A DNA stretch of 64,000 nt from Rathayibacter sp. VKM Ac-2804 (GTDB lineage Bacteria; Actinomycetota; Actinomycetes; Actinomycetales; Microbacteriaceae). Position numbers and translations under genes: made by a program. Below are positions 56,919-64,000 of this stretch, in pieces. Numbering within the stretch: the stretch's first letter is position 1; each line of letters starts with the position of its first letter. The DNA is taken from positions 558,001-622,000 of the forward strand of contig NZ_CP047420.1 of the NCBI RefSeq assembly GCF_009866655.1, given 5' to 3'. The notes beneath the pieces were generated by a model. The model was not told the origin of the DNA, did not search any database, and saw only the letters and a list, made by a program, of their open reading frames with translations.

Positions 56919-59024
56919 TCAGTCCGCGACGTCCAGCATCAGCGTGCGCGCCTCGGGCTCGCTGCCGGCGGAGCGGACGGTGAGTAGGCCCGCGCCCGCG
57001 TCCCAGCTCGTGTCCCAGGCGGGCAGCCCGGCGGGGAAGGCCGTCCGCACCCGGACCGCGCGGCCGAGCAGGCCAGGGAAGGCGAGGGTCATCTCGCCCG
57101 GCTCGTCGCCGCGGTCCCAGAGCGAGAGGACGACCGAGCCCGTGGCGCCCGGTGCCCGGAGCGCCGATGCGACCCAGCGGTCGGTCCAGCCGGGCAGGCC
57201 GAGCGGCCAGAGCGGCACCGAGGCGATCAGGTGCGGCCGCAGCTCCGCGGCCGTCCGCACCGCCTCCGCGACGAGGGAGCGCTGCTCCGCCGTCATCCTG
57301 TCCAGGTGCCCGGTCAGGTGGAAGCGGCCCGCGAGCCCCGTCACCAGGGTGAAGGCGATCGCCTCGTCGCTCATCTCCGGCTGCGGGCAGGCCCAGTTCG
57401 CGGCCTGCTCGGGCAGCATCGAGAGTGGTGCGGCGGCGGCGATGGTCGGAGCGAGCAGCGGATCCTCCTGGTCGGAGGTCGACTGCAGCTGCATCCGGGC
57501 GAGCAGGGCGGAGTCGGCGCGCATGGCTCCCGAGGCGCAGTTCTCGAGCACCAGCCGCGGGTGGCGGTCGAGGACGCCGTCGATCCAGTCGAGGTGCGCG
57601 CGGGCGTGCCCGAGCAGCCCGGCTCCGGCGCTCGACGCCGCGCGGTCGGTGCCCGGCCCCGGGTCGATGTTGTAGTCGAGCTTGAGGTAGCCGATGCCGA
57701 AGTCGCGCACGAGGCGGTCGACCGTCTCGTCGAGGTGCGCGCGGGCCGCAGGATGGCGCAGATCGAGGTGGAACCGGCCGCTCTCCTCCACTCGGACGCC
57801 CGATCGGGAGAGGAACGCCTCCTCCGGCAGGGTCCGCGCGAGGGGGCTGCCGGTGCCGATCACCTCGGGCTCGAGCCAGAGGCCGGGCACCATGCCGTGG
57901 CCGCGGATCGCGTCGACGACCTCGCCGAGGCCGCCGGGGAAGCGCCGGGTCGACGGCGTCCACTCACCCACCGTGTCCCACCAGGACTCGGTGTCGGCGT
58001 ACCAGCCGGCGTCGATGCAGAAGGTCTCGGCGCCGACCTCGGCCGCCGCGGCGACGAGCGGGAGGAGCCGCTCGGTGGTGGGGTCGCCGACGAGGGTGTT
58101 GAGGTAGTCGTTGTAGACGAGGGCCGGCCGGCGGTCGTCGGGGTGCGCGCGCCGCGCCGCCCGCTTCGCCCGGGTGAGCGCCGCGGCGGCGTGCTCGAGA
58201 TCGGTGCCGACGGCGAGCAGGGCGGGCACCGAGGTGAAGGACTCGCCGGGCGCGAGGAGCTGCGACCACTGGTGGTCGCGGTCCGTCGGGCCGGAGACGG
58301 CGAGGTAGGCGTCGTCGATCTGCTCGCCGACCTCCCAGCGCCACGGGCCGCTGTGCGCGACCTCGCAGAGCCAGGTCACGTCCTGCCGCCGCGAGCGGAG
58401 GGCCATGAGGGGGAGCGTGCCGCCGGTCGACCAGGTGCCGGTGGCGGTGCGGACGACCGACTCGCGCGGCGGCTGCGCGGTGTGTTCGGGATGCAGGTCG
58501 GGCAGCAGCCCCCGCAGCTCCCGGGCCTGCCAGCGGCCCTCGCCGAGCCACTCGCTCCGGCCCTCCAGCAGCTCCCAGTCGGCGGCGGGATCGGCGGCGG
58601 CGCCGACATCGAGCCGGGTGCCGAGGGGCATCGCCCAGCTGGTGACGGCGGTGAGCAGGATCCGCCGGTCGCCTGTGTTCTCGACCTCGGTGCTCACCCG
58701 GAGGGCGCCGTCGAGGGCCTCGAGGACGGTCGTCGCGCGCAGGCCGTCGTCGCTCGCCGAGACGATGCGCAGCGCGACGCCGGGCTCGGACTCGTGCGAG
58801 ACGTAGCGGAGGGAGTCGCCGATCGCGGTCTGCACGAGGCGGTCGGTCGAGGTGACGTGGCCGCGGCCGGCGGTGAGGATCCCGACGAGCGGCAGCGGGC
58901 GGTCGAAGCAGATCTCCAGCTCGCCGGCGACGAGCCGGGCCAGGCTCACGGGCGCCTCGGGGGAGTGGCGGAACTCGAGCTCCAGCCGCGCGGCGCGCCA
59001 GAACAGGGGGTGCGCCGGTGCCAT
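56919..59024 (-). CDS. GH36 alpha-galactosidase
   Basis: A 701-residue cytoplasmic glycosidase of family GH36, hydrolysing alpha-galactosides such as melibiose or raffinose-type sugars. The catalytic core has FCIDAGWY (about 335-342), the nucleophile Asp450 in GYLKLDYNID, ENCASGAMRAD and the acid/base Asp518 in STSDQED. The N-terminal beta-sandwich and C-terminal domain are present at normal length. There is no signal peptide. It is divergent from the GH43-ricin gene. The promoter TTGATC-17-TAGAGT lies 64-92 bases upstream, flanked by ACGTTTCG-type dyads. Confidence 0.94.
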   Translation of the reverse strand: MAPAHPLFWRAARLELEFRHSPEAPVSLARLVAGELEICFDRPLPLVGILTAGRGHVTSTDRLVQTAIGDSLRYVSHESEPGVALRIVSASDDGLRATTVLEALDGALRVSTEVENTGDRRILLTAVTSWAMPLGTRLDVGAAADPAADWELLEGRSEWLGEGRWQARELRGLLPDLHPEHTAQPPRESVVRTATGTWSTGGTLPLMALRSRRQDVTWLCEVAHSGPWRWEVGEQIDDAYLAVSGPTDRDHQWSQLLAPGESFTSVPALLAVGTDLEHAAAALTRAKRAARRAHPDDRRPALVYNDYLNTLVGDPTTERLLPLVAAAAEVGAETFCIDAGWYADTESWWDTVGEWTPSTRRFPGGLGEVVDAIRGHGMVPGLWLEPEVIGTGSPLARTLPEEAFLSRSGVRVEESGRFHLDLRHPAARAHLDETVDRLVRDFGIGYLKLDYNIDPGPGTDRAASSAGAGLLGHARAHLDWIDGVLDRHPRLVLENCASGAMRADSALLARMQLQSTSDQEDPLLAPTIAAAAPLSMLPEQAANWACPQPEMSDEAIAFTLVTGLAGRFHLTGHLDRMTAEQRSLVAEAVRTAAELRPHLIASVPLWPLGLPGWTDRWVASALRAPGATGSVVLSLWDRGDEPGEMTLAFPGLLGRAVRVRTAFPAGLPAWDTSWDAGAGLLTVRSAGSEPEARTLMLDVAD

Positions 59025-59068
59025 GCGGTCGTCTCTCTCGTCGGAGGTGCTCCGCGGGGGACTTGGAG

Positions 59069-59138
59069 CACGAAACGTTCTCCTCGGACTCTAGGCGGGC
59101 GTGATCGCGCGATCAAGAGCCGGGGGCGAAACGTTTCG
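59069..59138 (-). promoter_or_regulatory. GH36 promoter flanked by LacI-type dyads
   Basis: On the minus strand TTGATC (59116-59111) and TAGAGT (59093-59088) are 17 bases apart. CGAAACGTTTCG (59127-59138) is a perfect 12-bp palindrome upstream. ACGAAACGTTCTC (from 59070) is a weaker copy just downstream of the start point, where it could block elongation. Confidence 0.62.
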
Positions 59139-59170
59139 ACTAGGCATCCGCGAAAGGTGCCGAGGGGGGT

Positions 59171-59205
59171 TTGACCTTGCGCAAGTCCCGCTGTTACCGT
59201 GAACA
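59171..59205 (+). promoter_or_regulatory. GH43-ricin promoter with LacI-type operator
   Basis: TTGACC (59171-59176) and TACCGT (59195-59200, 18-base spacer) form a plausible promoter. The operator TGTTACCGTGAACA (59192-59205) covers the -10 box, so binding should repress the gene. Confidence 0.65.
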
Positions 59206-59285
59206 AATTCTCGCCCCGGCTCTCTCGGTCGCCCTCTCGCGACCGTCCGGGTGCGCCCGCATCACGATCGACGACGGAGTCCTTC

Positions 59286-61493
59286 ATGCACCTGACCGCG
59301 CCCGCATCGGGCCTGCGCCGCCGGCTGATCGCCGGCCTCCTGATCCTGCTGGCCGCGGTCCTCGCGCTGCCGCTGCTCGTCGCGAGCCCGGCCGCGGCGA
59401 TCGGCGAGCCGACCTTCACCAACCCGATCGAGGCGGACACGGCCGACCCGACGATCGAGTTCCACGACGGCAACTACTACCTGGTCGCCACCACCTGGGA
59501 CGACCGTGTCGTGATGCGCAAGGCGCCGACGCTCGCCGGGCTCGGCACCGCCACTCCGGTGACCGTCTACTCCGACACGAACCCCGGGCGGAACGCGAAC
59601 ATGTGGGCGCCCGAGCTGCAGCGGCTCCAGGGCCCGAACGGCTGGCGCTGGTACCTGATGTACACGATGGGGACCGCGGGCAACTTCGACCGCCAGCACC
59701 TCCAGGTGATCGAGAGCGCGGGCGACGACCCAATGGGTCCGTACACCTACAAGGGCCGCCCGGTGCCGACCGACGCCTGGAACATCGACGGGGCCTACCT
59801 GCAGCTGAACGGCGAGCTCTTCATGACCTGGTCGGCGTTCCAGCCGGGCAACGGCCTGCAGAGCGACTACATCGCGCGGATGTCCGACCCGTGGACGGTC
59901 TCGGGCTCGCAGAACGTGCTGTCGGAGCCGGTCGAGCCGTGGGAGACCATCGGCGTCCCGGTGAACGAGGGGCCGATCCCGCTGCAGAAGGACGGCCGCA
60001 CCTGGATCGTCTACTCCGCGAGCTTCTGCGGCACCGAGGACTACCAGCTCGGCACCCTCGAGTACGACGGCACCGGCGACCCGGTGCTCGCCTCCTCCTG
60101 GACGAAGAGCGACGGACCGGTCTTCTCGAAGGCGAACGGCGAGTACGGCACCGGCCACAACGACTTCTTCACCTCGCCCGACGGCACCGAGACCTGGAAC
60201 CTGTACCACGCGAACGACCGCCCCGACGGCGGCTGCGGCCGCGAGCGCTCGGCCCGCGCGCACCTCGTGGACTGGACCGCCGAGGGCGAGCCCGACTTCG
60301 GCACTCCGCTCGGCACCGCCGCCCGGATCCCCGTGCCCAGCGGCGAGAACGCGCCGATCACGGCGCGGGTCGAGGGTGCGGCCTGGCAGCTGGTCAGCCG
60401 CAGCACCGGCCTCTGCGCCACGGTGTCCTCCGCGCAGAGCGGTGACGGCGCCGGCGTCGTGCAGGGCTCCTGCGCGACGCCCCGCGCGAGCTGGACCCTG
60501 GACAGCACCGGCGACGGGCACCTGCGCGTCGTGAACGCGAGCAGCGGGAAGTCGCTCGGACCGGTCGGCTGCTCCACCGCCGCCGGCGCGGCCCTGCAGC
60601 AGTCGGCGTGGCTGACGACCGGCTGCCAGCAGTGGACGGTCGCCCCCGGCTCCGGCGGCTGGTCGACGCTGACGAACCGCACCAGCGGGAAGGTGCTCGA
60701 CGCCGTCTCGGGCGCGATCCGCCAGTCGGTGCCGAGCACCGCCGCCTCGCAGGAGTGGGCGCTGCGTCCGGTCGGCGCGGTCGCGGTCACCTCGCTGGTC
60801 ACCGGCAAGGCCTTCGACCTGCCCGGCTGCTCCACCGCCGACGGCGCGGTGCTGCAGCAGCAGGAGTGGCTCGGCTCACCGTGCCAGCGCGCGACGTTCA
60901 CGGCAGCCGCCGACGGCGCCGTCGAGATCCACCCGGTGTCCGCCGCGGCGAAGTGCCTCGCGGTCACCGCGGGCTCCACGGTCGACGGCGCGACCGTCAG
61001 CCAGGGCGCGTGCGGGGTCACGGGCAGCAGCTGGAACCTGCGCCCCGGCAACGACGGCACCGTCGAGCTCCGCGCCGTGCACAGCGGCAAGGCGCTCGAC
61101 CTCTCGAACTGCTCGGCGCAGAATGGCACCCGGATCGGCCAGTGGAGCGTGCTGAACAACGACTGCCAGCGCTTCCGCGTCTCGCTCGGCGCCCCGGCGG
61201 CCCCGGTCGCGCTGCAGCTCGCCGCCACCTCGACGGTGCGCTGCGTGGCGGGTAAGCCGGTGCTCACGACGACCGTGAAGAACACCGACGACCTCCCGGC
61301 CGACATCACCGTCACGACCGTCGCGGGCACGAAGACCTTCCCGGGCGTCGCCGGCGGCAAGAACGCCACGGCGAGCTTCACGGTGCGCCAGCCGGCGCTC
61401 GCCGCGGGCTCGGCGACGGTGACGGGCGCCGGCGTCGACGACGCCGGGCGCACCGCCCGCACGACGGCCGCCTACCCGGCCATCGGCTGCTGA
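59286..61493 (+). CDS. Secreted GH43 enzyme with ricin-type lectin domain and C-terminal module
   Basis: A 735-residue secreted glycosidase. It has a signal peptide (about 1-38, AxA site), a GH43 five-blade propeller (about 43-350; base Asp about 54 in ADPTIEF, Asp about 167 in NIDGAYLQL, acid Glu about 228 in VNEGPIPL), a ricin B / CBM13-type beta-trefoil region (about 360-640, repeated QW and SGKALDL/GKSLG motifs), and a C-terminal module (about 650-735) also found in the 1439-aa enzyme. It is probably an alpha-L-arabinofuranosidase or related arabinan-degrading enzyme. The ATG at 59286 has GGAG upstream and gives a normal signal peptide. Confidence 0.9.
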   Translation: MHLTAPASGLRRRLIAGLLILLAAVLALPLLVASPAAAIGEPTFTNPIEADTADPTIEFHDGNYYLVATTWDDRVVMRKAPTLAGLGTATPVTVYSDTNPGRNANMWAPELQRLQGPNGWRWYLMYTMGTAGNFDRQHLQVIESAGDDPMGPYTYKGRPVPTDAWNIDGAYLQLNGELFMTWSAFQPGNGLQSDYIARMSDPWTVSGSQNVLSEPVEPWETIGVPVNEGPIPLQKDGRTWIVYSASFCGTEDYQLGTLEYDGTGDPVLASSWTKSDGPVFSKANGEYGTGHNDFFTSPDGTETWNLYHANDRPDGGCGRERSARAHLVDWTAEGEPDFGTPLGTAARIPVPSGENAPITARVEGAAWQLVSRSTGLCATVSSAQSGDGAGVVQGSCATPRASWTLDSTGDGHLRVVNASSGKSLGPVGCSTAAGAALQQSAWLTTGCQQWTVAPGSGGWSTLTNRTSGKVLDAVSGAIRQSVPSTAASQEWALRPVGAVAVTSLVTGKAFDLPGCSTADGAVLQQQEWLGSPCQRATFTAAADGAVEIHPVSAAAKCLAVTAGSTVDGATVSQGACGVTGSSWNLRPGNDGTVELRAVHSGKALDLSNCSAQNGTRIGQWSVLNNDCQRFRVSLGAPAAPVALQLAATSTVRCVAGKPVLTTTVKNTDDLPADITVTTVAGTKTFPGVAGGKNATASFTVRQPALAAGSATVTGAGVDDAGRTARTTAAYPAIGC

Positions 61494-61498
61494 CACCG

Positions 61499-61535
61499 GG
61501 TCTCGATACGCCGCCGCGCGGCTGCTCGACCAGCA
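61499..61535 (+). repeat. REP-like repeat, direct copy
   Basis: GGTCTCGATACGCCGCCG, then CGCGGCTGCTCGACCAGCA. It starts four bases after the GH43-ricin stop codon. Confidence 0.85.
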
Positions 61536-61544
61536 CATGCCCCG

Positions 61545-61562
61545 TGCTGGTCGAGCAGCCCG
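61545..61562 (-). repeat. REP-like repeat, half copy
   Basis: TGCTGGTCGAGCAGCCCG, the arm of an inverted copy; it can pair with the right arm of the preceding copy. Confidence 0.65.
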
Positions 61563-61569
61563 CCACTCT

Positions 61570-61608
61570 TGCTGATCGAGTAGCCCGCGCAGCGGGCGTA
61601 TTGAGAGA
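61570..61608 (-). repeat. REP-like repeat, inverted copy
   Basis: TGCTGATCGAGTAGCCCGC, then GCAGCGGGCGTATTGAGAG, with one change (TATTGAG for TATCGAG). Confidence 0.8.
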
Positions 61609-61780
61609 TCGACACCGCTGGCAGGGCGGAACGCGTCTCTCGCGCTCTTCACGACGGCGATTCTGCCGTTCACCGCCGTCGCGGATGCCGAGGCTCGGCG
61701 TCCCGAGCCGTGCGTGATCAACCGGAACACACGCGCAGGTGCGGGAGCCGCAGAGGCGAGACGATCGATGAACGACGAAG

Positions 61781-61830
61781 CGGACGTGCCGGACACCGCC
61801 CTACCCAGGGTGCGGTGTCCGGCACGTCCG
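61781..61830. terminator. 19-bp perfect hairpin, bidirectional terminator
   Basis: Arms 61781-61799 (CGGACGTGCCGGACACCGC) and 61812-61830 pair perfectly around a 12-base loop, between convergent genes. Confidence 0.78.
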
Positions 61831-61884
61831 CGGGAACGCCCGAGCAAGTGGTCCTGCCCGGCTCGGACGTGTCTGGAGTAAGTG

Positions 61885-62913
61885 CTACATGCCGTCACTC
61901 AGCATGGATTGCACCAGCTTGACGTGGCGCTCGAAGTTCAGCTCGCTGAACTCGGTGTTGTAGTTGAGGCCGTAGGGGTAGAAGTGGTACCCCGAGCAGT
62001 TGAGCGTGGCGTTCGGTCCGTCCCAGGTGCGCAGCAGAGCCTGGGAGGAGACCCAGCCGTTGTTCTGGCAGTTCTGGTTGAAGCCGTTCGAGGTTCCGAC
62101 ACCCACGGTGTGCGCCATCTCGTGCATGGCGGTGCCCTCCACCATGTAGGTGCGGTTCGAGCCGAAGCGCATCTGGCCGTAGATGTTCGCGTCGGCCGTC
62201 GGCGTGCCGGGGCCGTAGGAGACGGTCAGCTGGCGGGAGATGTTGTTCAGACGGTTGTACCGGGCCACAGCGCGGTCCATCGCGTCGGTGATGCGGGCGT
62301 AGGCGTCGGCCTCGTCGGCGGTCGGGTTCGCCGACCGGTTGAGCGTGTAGGTGATCTTCTGCACGGTCGGGTCGGTCAGGGCCCAGCGCTGGGCCTTGGA
62401 GCCCGTGCAGGTCCACTGCTGGACGAGGGAGCCGTCGAGCTGACCGAAGTCCTTGTTGTCGAGGCACAGGTTGCTGTGGCGGTTGGCGAGCTCGGCGTAG
62501 CCCCCACCGACGGAGGTGATGCGCCACTGCTGCGCGGTGCTGCCGTTGCAGCTCCACTGGCGCACTTCAGAGCCGGGCGTGGTGCCGAAGTCGAAGTTGT
62601 CGAGGCAGAGGTCGCTGTGCTTGTTCTTGATCTCGGCGTAGCCGTTCCCGAGGTCGCTGACCTGCCAGAGCTGGTTGGCTGTCTCGCCGCACGTCCACTG
62701 GCGCACCTCTGCGCCGGGCTGCGTGGCGAACTCGTAATCGTCGAGGCACATGCTGCTGTGCTGATTGCGAATCTCCTGCGCCGCTCCCGTGCCGATGGGG
62801 GCGGTGGCGGCGGAGGCGGGAGTGCTCACGCCGACTGTCGTGAGGCCGACGACGGCCAGGATCAAAGCTCCAATCGTGCGCGTGGAGACTCGGGACTTCG
62901 TTGTCCAGGACAT
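61885..62913 (-). CDS. Secreted ricin-lectin protein with HExxHxxG metallopeptidase-like domain
   Basis: A 342-residue secreted protein. The signal peptide covers about 1-36. A ricin B-type beta-trefoil (about 40-180) has three clear repeats of NxHSxxCLDxxxF...VxQWxCxGxxxQxW. The C-terminal domain (about 183-342) has VEGTAMHEMAHTVGVG, with His264, Glu265, His268 and Gly271 of a zinc-protease motif, and YHFYPYGLNYNTE near the end. Its closest named peptidase family was not recognised. The lectin part probably binds galactose/arabinose polymers; the substrate of the putative protease is unknown. AAAGG precedes the ATG. It is convergent with the GH43-ricin gene. Confidence 0.8.
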   Translation of the reverse strand: MSWTTKSRVSTRTIGALILAVVGLTTVGVSTPASAATAPIGTGAAQEIRNQHSSMCLDDYEFATQPGAEVRQWTCGETANQLWQVSDLGNGYAEIKNKHSDLCLDNFDFGTTPGSEVRQWSCNGSTAQQWRITSVGGGYAELANRHSNLCLDNKDFGQLDGSLVQQWTCTGSKAQRWALTDPTVQKITYTLNRSANPTADEADAYARITDAMDRAVARYNRLNNISRQLTVSYGPGTPTADANIYGQMRFGSNRTYMVEGTAMHEMAHTVGVGTSNGFNQNCQNNGWVSSQALLRTWDGPNATLNCSGYHFYPYGLNYNTEFSELNFERHVKLVQSMLSDGM

Positions 62914-63256
62914 GGAGTGCCTTTCACAGACATGCGGCATCCCCGAAGGGACGCTAGTGGCGGGAGCGCGCCTCCTGATCGGCGGAGGCGGCACGAGGGA
63001 GCATCAGAGCCGTCCAGGATGGTGATCCGAAGGTTCCGTCGCGGGCCGAGCAGCGCTGGGGCTCTCTGATGGAGGCGGAGCGGCTGTTGACCGGATGTTG
63101 ACGTGGACAACCATCGACCGGTCACCGACGCGGTGTCAAGGGCCGTTCGTCATGCGATCCACGCCGGGGATCCGGGTCCGGAAGGGCGGATCCCAGCCCT
63201 CGAGCGGAGAGAGCGCTTCCACCGCCCGGGCGCACAACATCCCCGGAATTCCGGCA

Positions 63257-63285
63257 TTGTTACCGTTAACAAAATTCGCTACAGT
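63257..63285 (+). promoter_or_regulatory. Promoter with LacI-type operator, last LamG gene
   Basis: TTGTTA (63257-63262) and TACAGT (63280-63285) are exactly 17 bases apart. TGTTACCGTTAACA (63258-63271), one base different from the other three operators, overlaps the -35 box. Confidence 0.72.
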
Positions 63286-63540
63286 GACCGAGCAGTGGTT
63301 GAGCAGCACGACGCTCCTCCCGACCCACCCCCGATCCAGCGGTTCGATGACGAGCCGGAGAGGACCGTCGACGATGACGTCCCCACACCTTCTTCACGCC
63401 AGTCGGAGCACCCCTTCCCCGGGTGTCCGTCCCCACTGCCCCGACAGCGGCGGTGCCTGGACAGCGCCGGCTCCCGCTCCGCGGTAGAGACCATCACGCT
63501 GGGCGCGCCACCCCTGACCTCGGCGCACCTAGTCGGTCAA

Positions 63541-63600
63541 GCCCGCGCAGGACATCCGCCGCGGCGATCAGCCCGCGCAGGACATCCGCCGCGGCGATCA
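63541..63600 (+). repeat. 30-bp perfect tandem duplication
   Basis: Two identical 30-bp units (each begins GCCCGCGCAGGACATCCGCC) stand head to tail in the leader of the last gene. The exactness suggests a recent duplication. Confidence 0.9.
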
Positions 63601-63730
63601 GCCCGCCGATGCCCATCAGAGGATCACGCCCTCCGCCTCGCCCTCCGCTGCACCCGGAACCGCCTCCCGCTGCGACCTCGCTCGCAGCACCCTTCTCTCC
63701 TCCCCGCCCCCCTCACCTGAAGGACGACCC

Positions 63731-64000
63731 ATGTCACGATCCCCCCGGCAGGAGCGCACCCGGCGCTCACGCCTCCCTCGAGCGGGCGCCGCGCTGACGC
63801 TCGCCGTCGCCTGTCTCGGCGGCGTCCTCGGCCCGATCGGCACCGCCGGCGCAGCCGAGAGCGTTCCCTCGCCCGTGCTGCAGTACTCCTTCGACGACAT
63901 CGGCGCGACCCTGGGCAACGGAGCCGTCGTCGCCGACGCAGCACCCGGCAACCACCCCGGCACGCTGGTGAACGCCGGTGCCACCAGCGTCGCCGGGCCC
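63731..64000 (+). CDS. Secreted LamG-domain protein, N-terminal fragment
   Basis: The first 90 codons of a secreted protein cut by the right window edge. It has a basic N-terminus (SRSPRQERTRRSRLPR), a hydrophobic core and an AxA cleavage region (GTAGAAES). The mature protein starts with PVLQYSFDDIGATLGNGAVVADAAPGNHPGTLVNAG, the first strands of a LamG/concanavalin-like domain like those in the 1439-aa GH43 protein. It is probably another arabinan/pectin-active enzyme under the same operator. AAGGA is six to eight bases before the ATG. The catalytic domain is out of view. Confidence 0.72.
   Translation, partial: MSRSPRQERTRRSRLPRAGAALTLAVACLGGVLGPIGTAGAAESVPSPVLQYSFDDIGATLGNGAVVADAAPGNHPGTLVNAGATSVAGP

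Larger units (their letters stand above)
61494..61884. other. Repeat and terminator region between convergent genes
   Basis: 391 bases with no gene seen. It contains three copies or part-copies of the palindromic repeat (61499, 61545, 61570) and a 19-bp perfect hairpin (61781-61830). Confidence 0.6.
62914..63730. other. Long promoter/leader region
   Basis: 817 bases between divergent genes with no convincing gene; open frames here lack ribosome-binding sites and have random-looking products. It holds a GAGAGCGCTTCC dyad near 63209, the promoter/operator at 63257-63285, and a 30-bp direct repeat at 63541-63600. If the promoter is correct the last gene has an untranslated leader of about 440 bases. 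Confidence 0.5.

Noticed and set aside
63541..63600. CRISPR-like pair of 30-bp repeats
   Set aside because: The two units are directly adjacent without a spacer, and only two copies exist.
63103..63720. A 205-codon frame in the leader of the last gene
   Set aside because: It has no ribosome-binding site and a Pro/Arg-rich random product, and it runs over the operator, promoter and 30-bp repeat.

Overview
The window is high-GC, densely packed DNA from an actinobacterium, most likely a member of the Microbacteriaceae (Rathayibacter/Clavibacter-like). Supporting signs are the codon use, a DUF222-HNH gene, TANNNT -10 boxes placed directly before leaderless start codons, a LAATG sorting signal, and a family of palindromic intergenic repeats (core GGTCTCGATACGCC...CTACTCGACCAGCA). 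The family-level placement is inference. No rRNA, tRNA, CRISPR array, insertion sequence or phage gene was seen.

Left part (1-32 kb): mostly housekeeping and envelope genes. In order: an LtrA-like fragment; a GT2 glycosyltransferase with a 54-aa membrane partner; a secreted GH16 glucanase; a YraQ-type permease / TIGR03943 / beta-propeller operon; an acyltransferase; DUF805 and MFS membrane proteins; a large secreted PPC + six-repeat surface protein; a DUF222-HNH protein; a UbiA prenyltransferase behind a possible 22-aa leader ORF and terminator; a frameshifted FAD monooxygenase; type III glutamine synthetase; a MerR / SulP pair; an APC permease; a Gdx-type SMR exporter under a guanidine-III riboswitch; OsmC; an LLM flavoprotein; a Fic protein with twin dyads in its promoter; a CE7 esterase; an F420-reductase-like protein; a TAT/lipobox protein; and a DUF916 / WxL-like surface pair.

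Right part (33-64 kb): a plant cell-wall sugar island. A YtfQRT-YjfF-type furanose ABC importer is followed by a 1439-aa protein with two LamG-GH43 units. Further right are a PL11 rhamnogalacturonan lyase with a LAATG sorting signal, an orphan RbsA-like ATPase, a LacI regulator, a GH36 alpha-galactosidase, a GH43-ricin protein, a ricin-lectin protein with an HExxHxxG motif, and the start of another LamG protein. Four 14-bp palindromes (TGTTACCGTGAACA type) precede the importer, both GH43 genes and the last LamG gene. A second LacI-type palindrome (CGAAACGTTTCG type) sits at the GH36 and lyase promoters. Together these suggest a regulon for arabinan and pectin side-chain breakdown outside the cell and uptake of the released sugars.

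Inserted between these sugar genes (42.7-51.2 kb) is a separate catabolic cluster: a cytosine-deaminase-like amidohydrolase, a five-gene Dpp/Opp-type importer, an ornithine-cyclodeaminase-family enzyme and a GntR regulator. The divergent promoter region holds repeated GGTATMCAGAA boxes. Its substrate is unknown.
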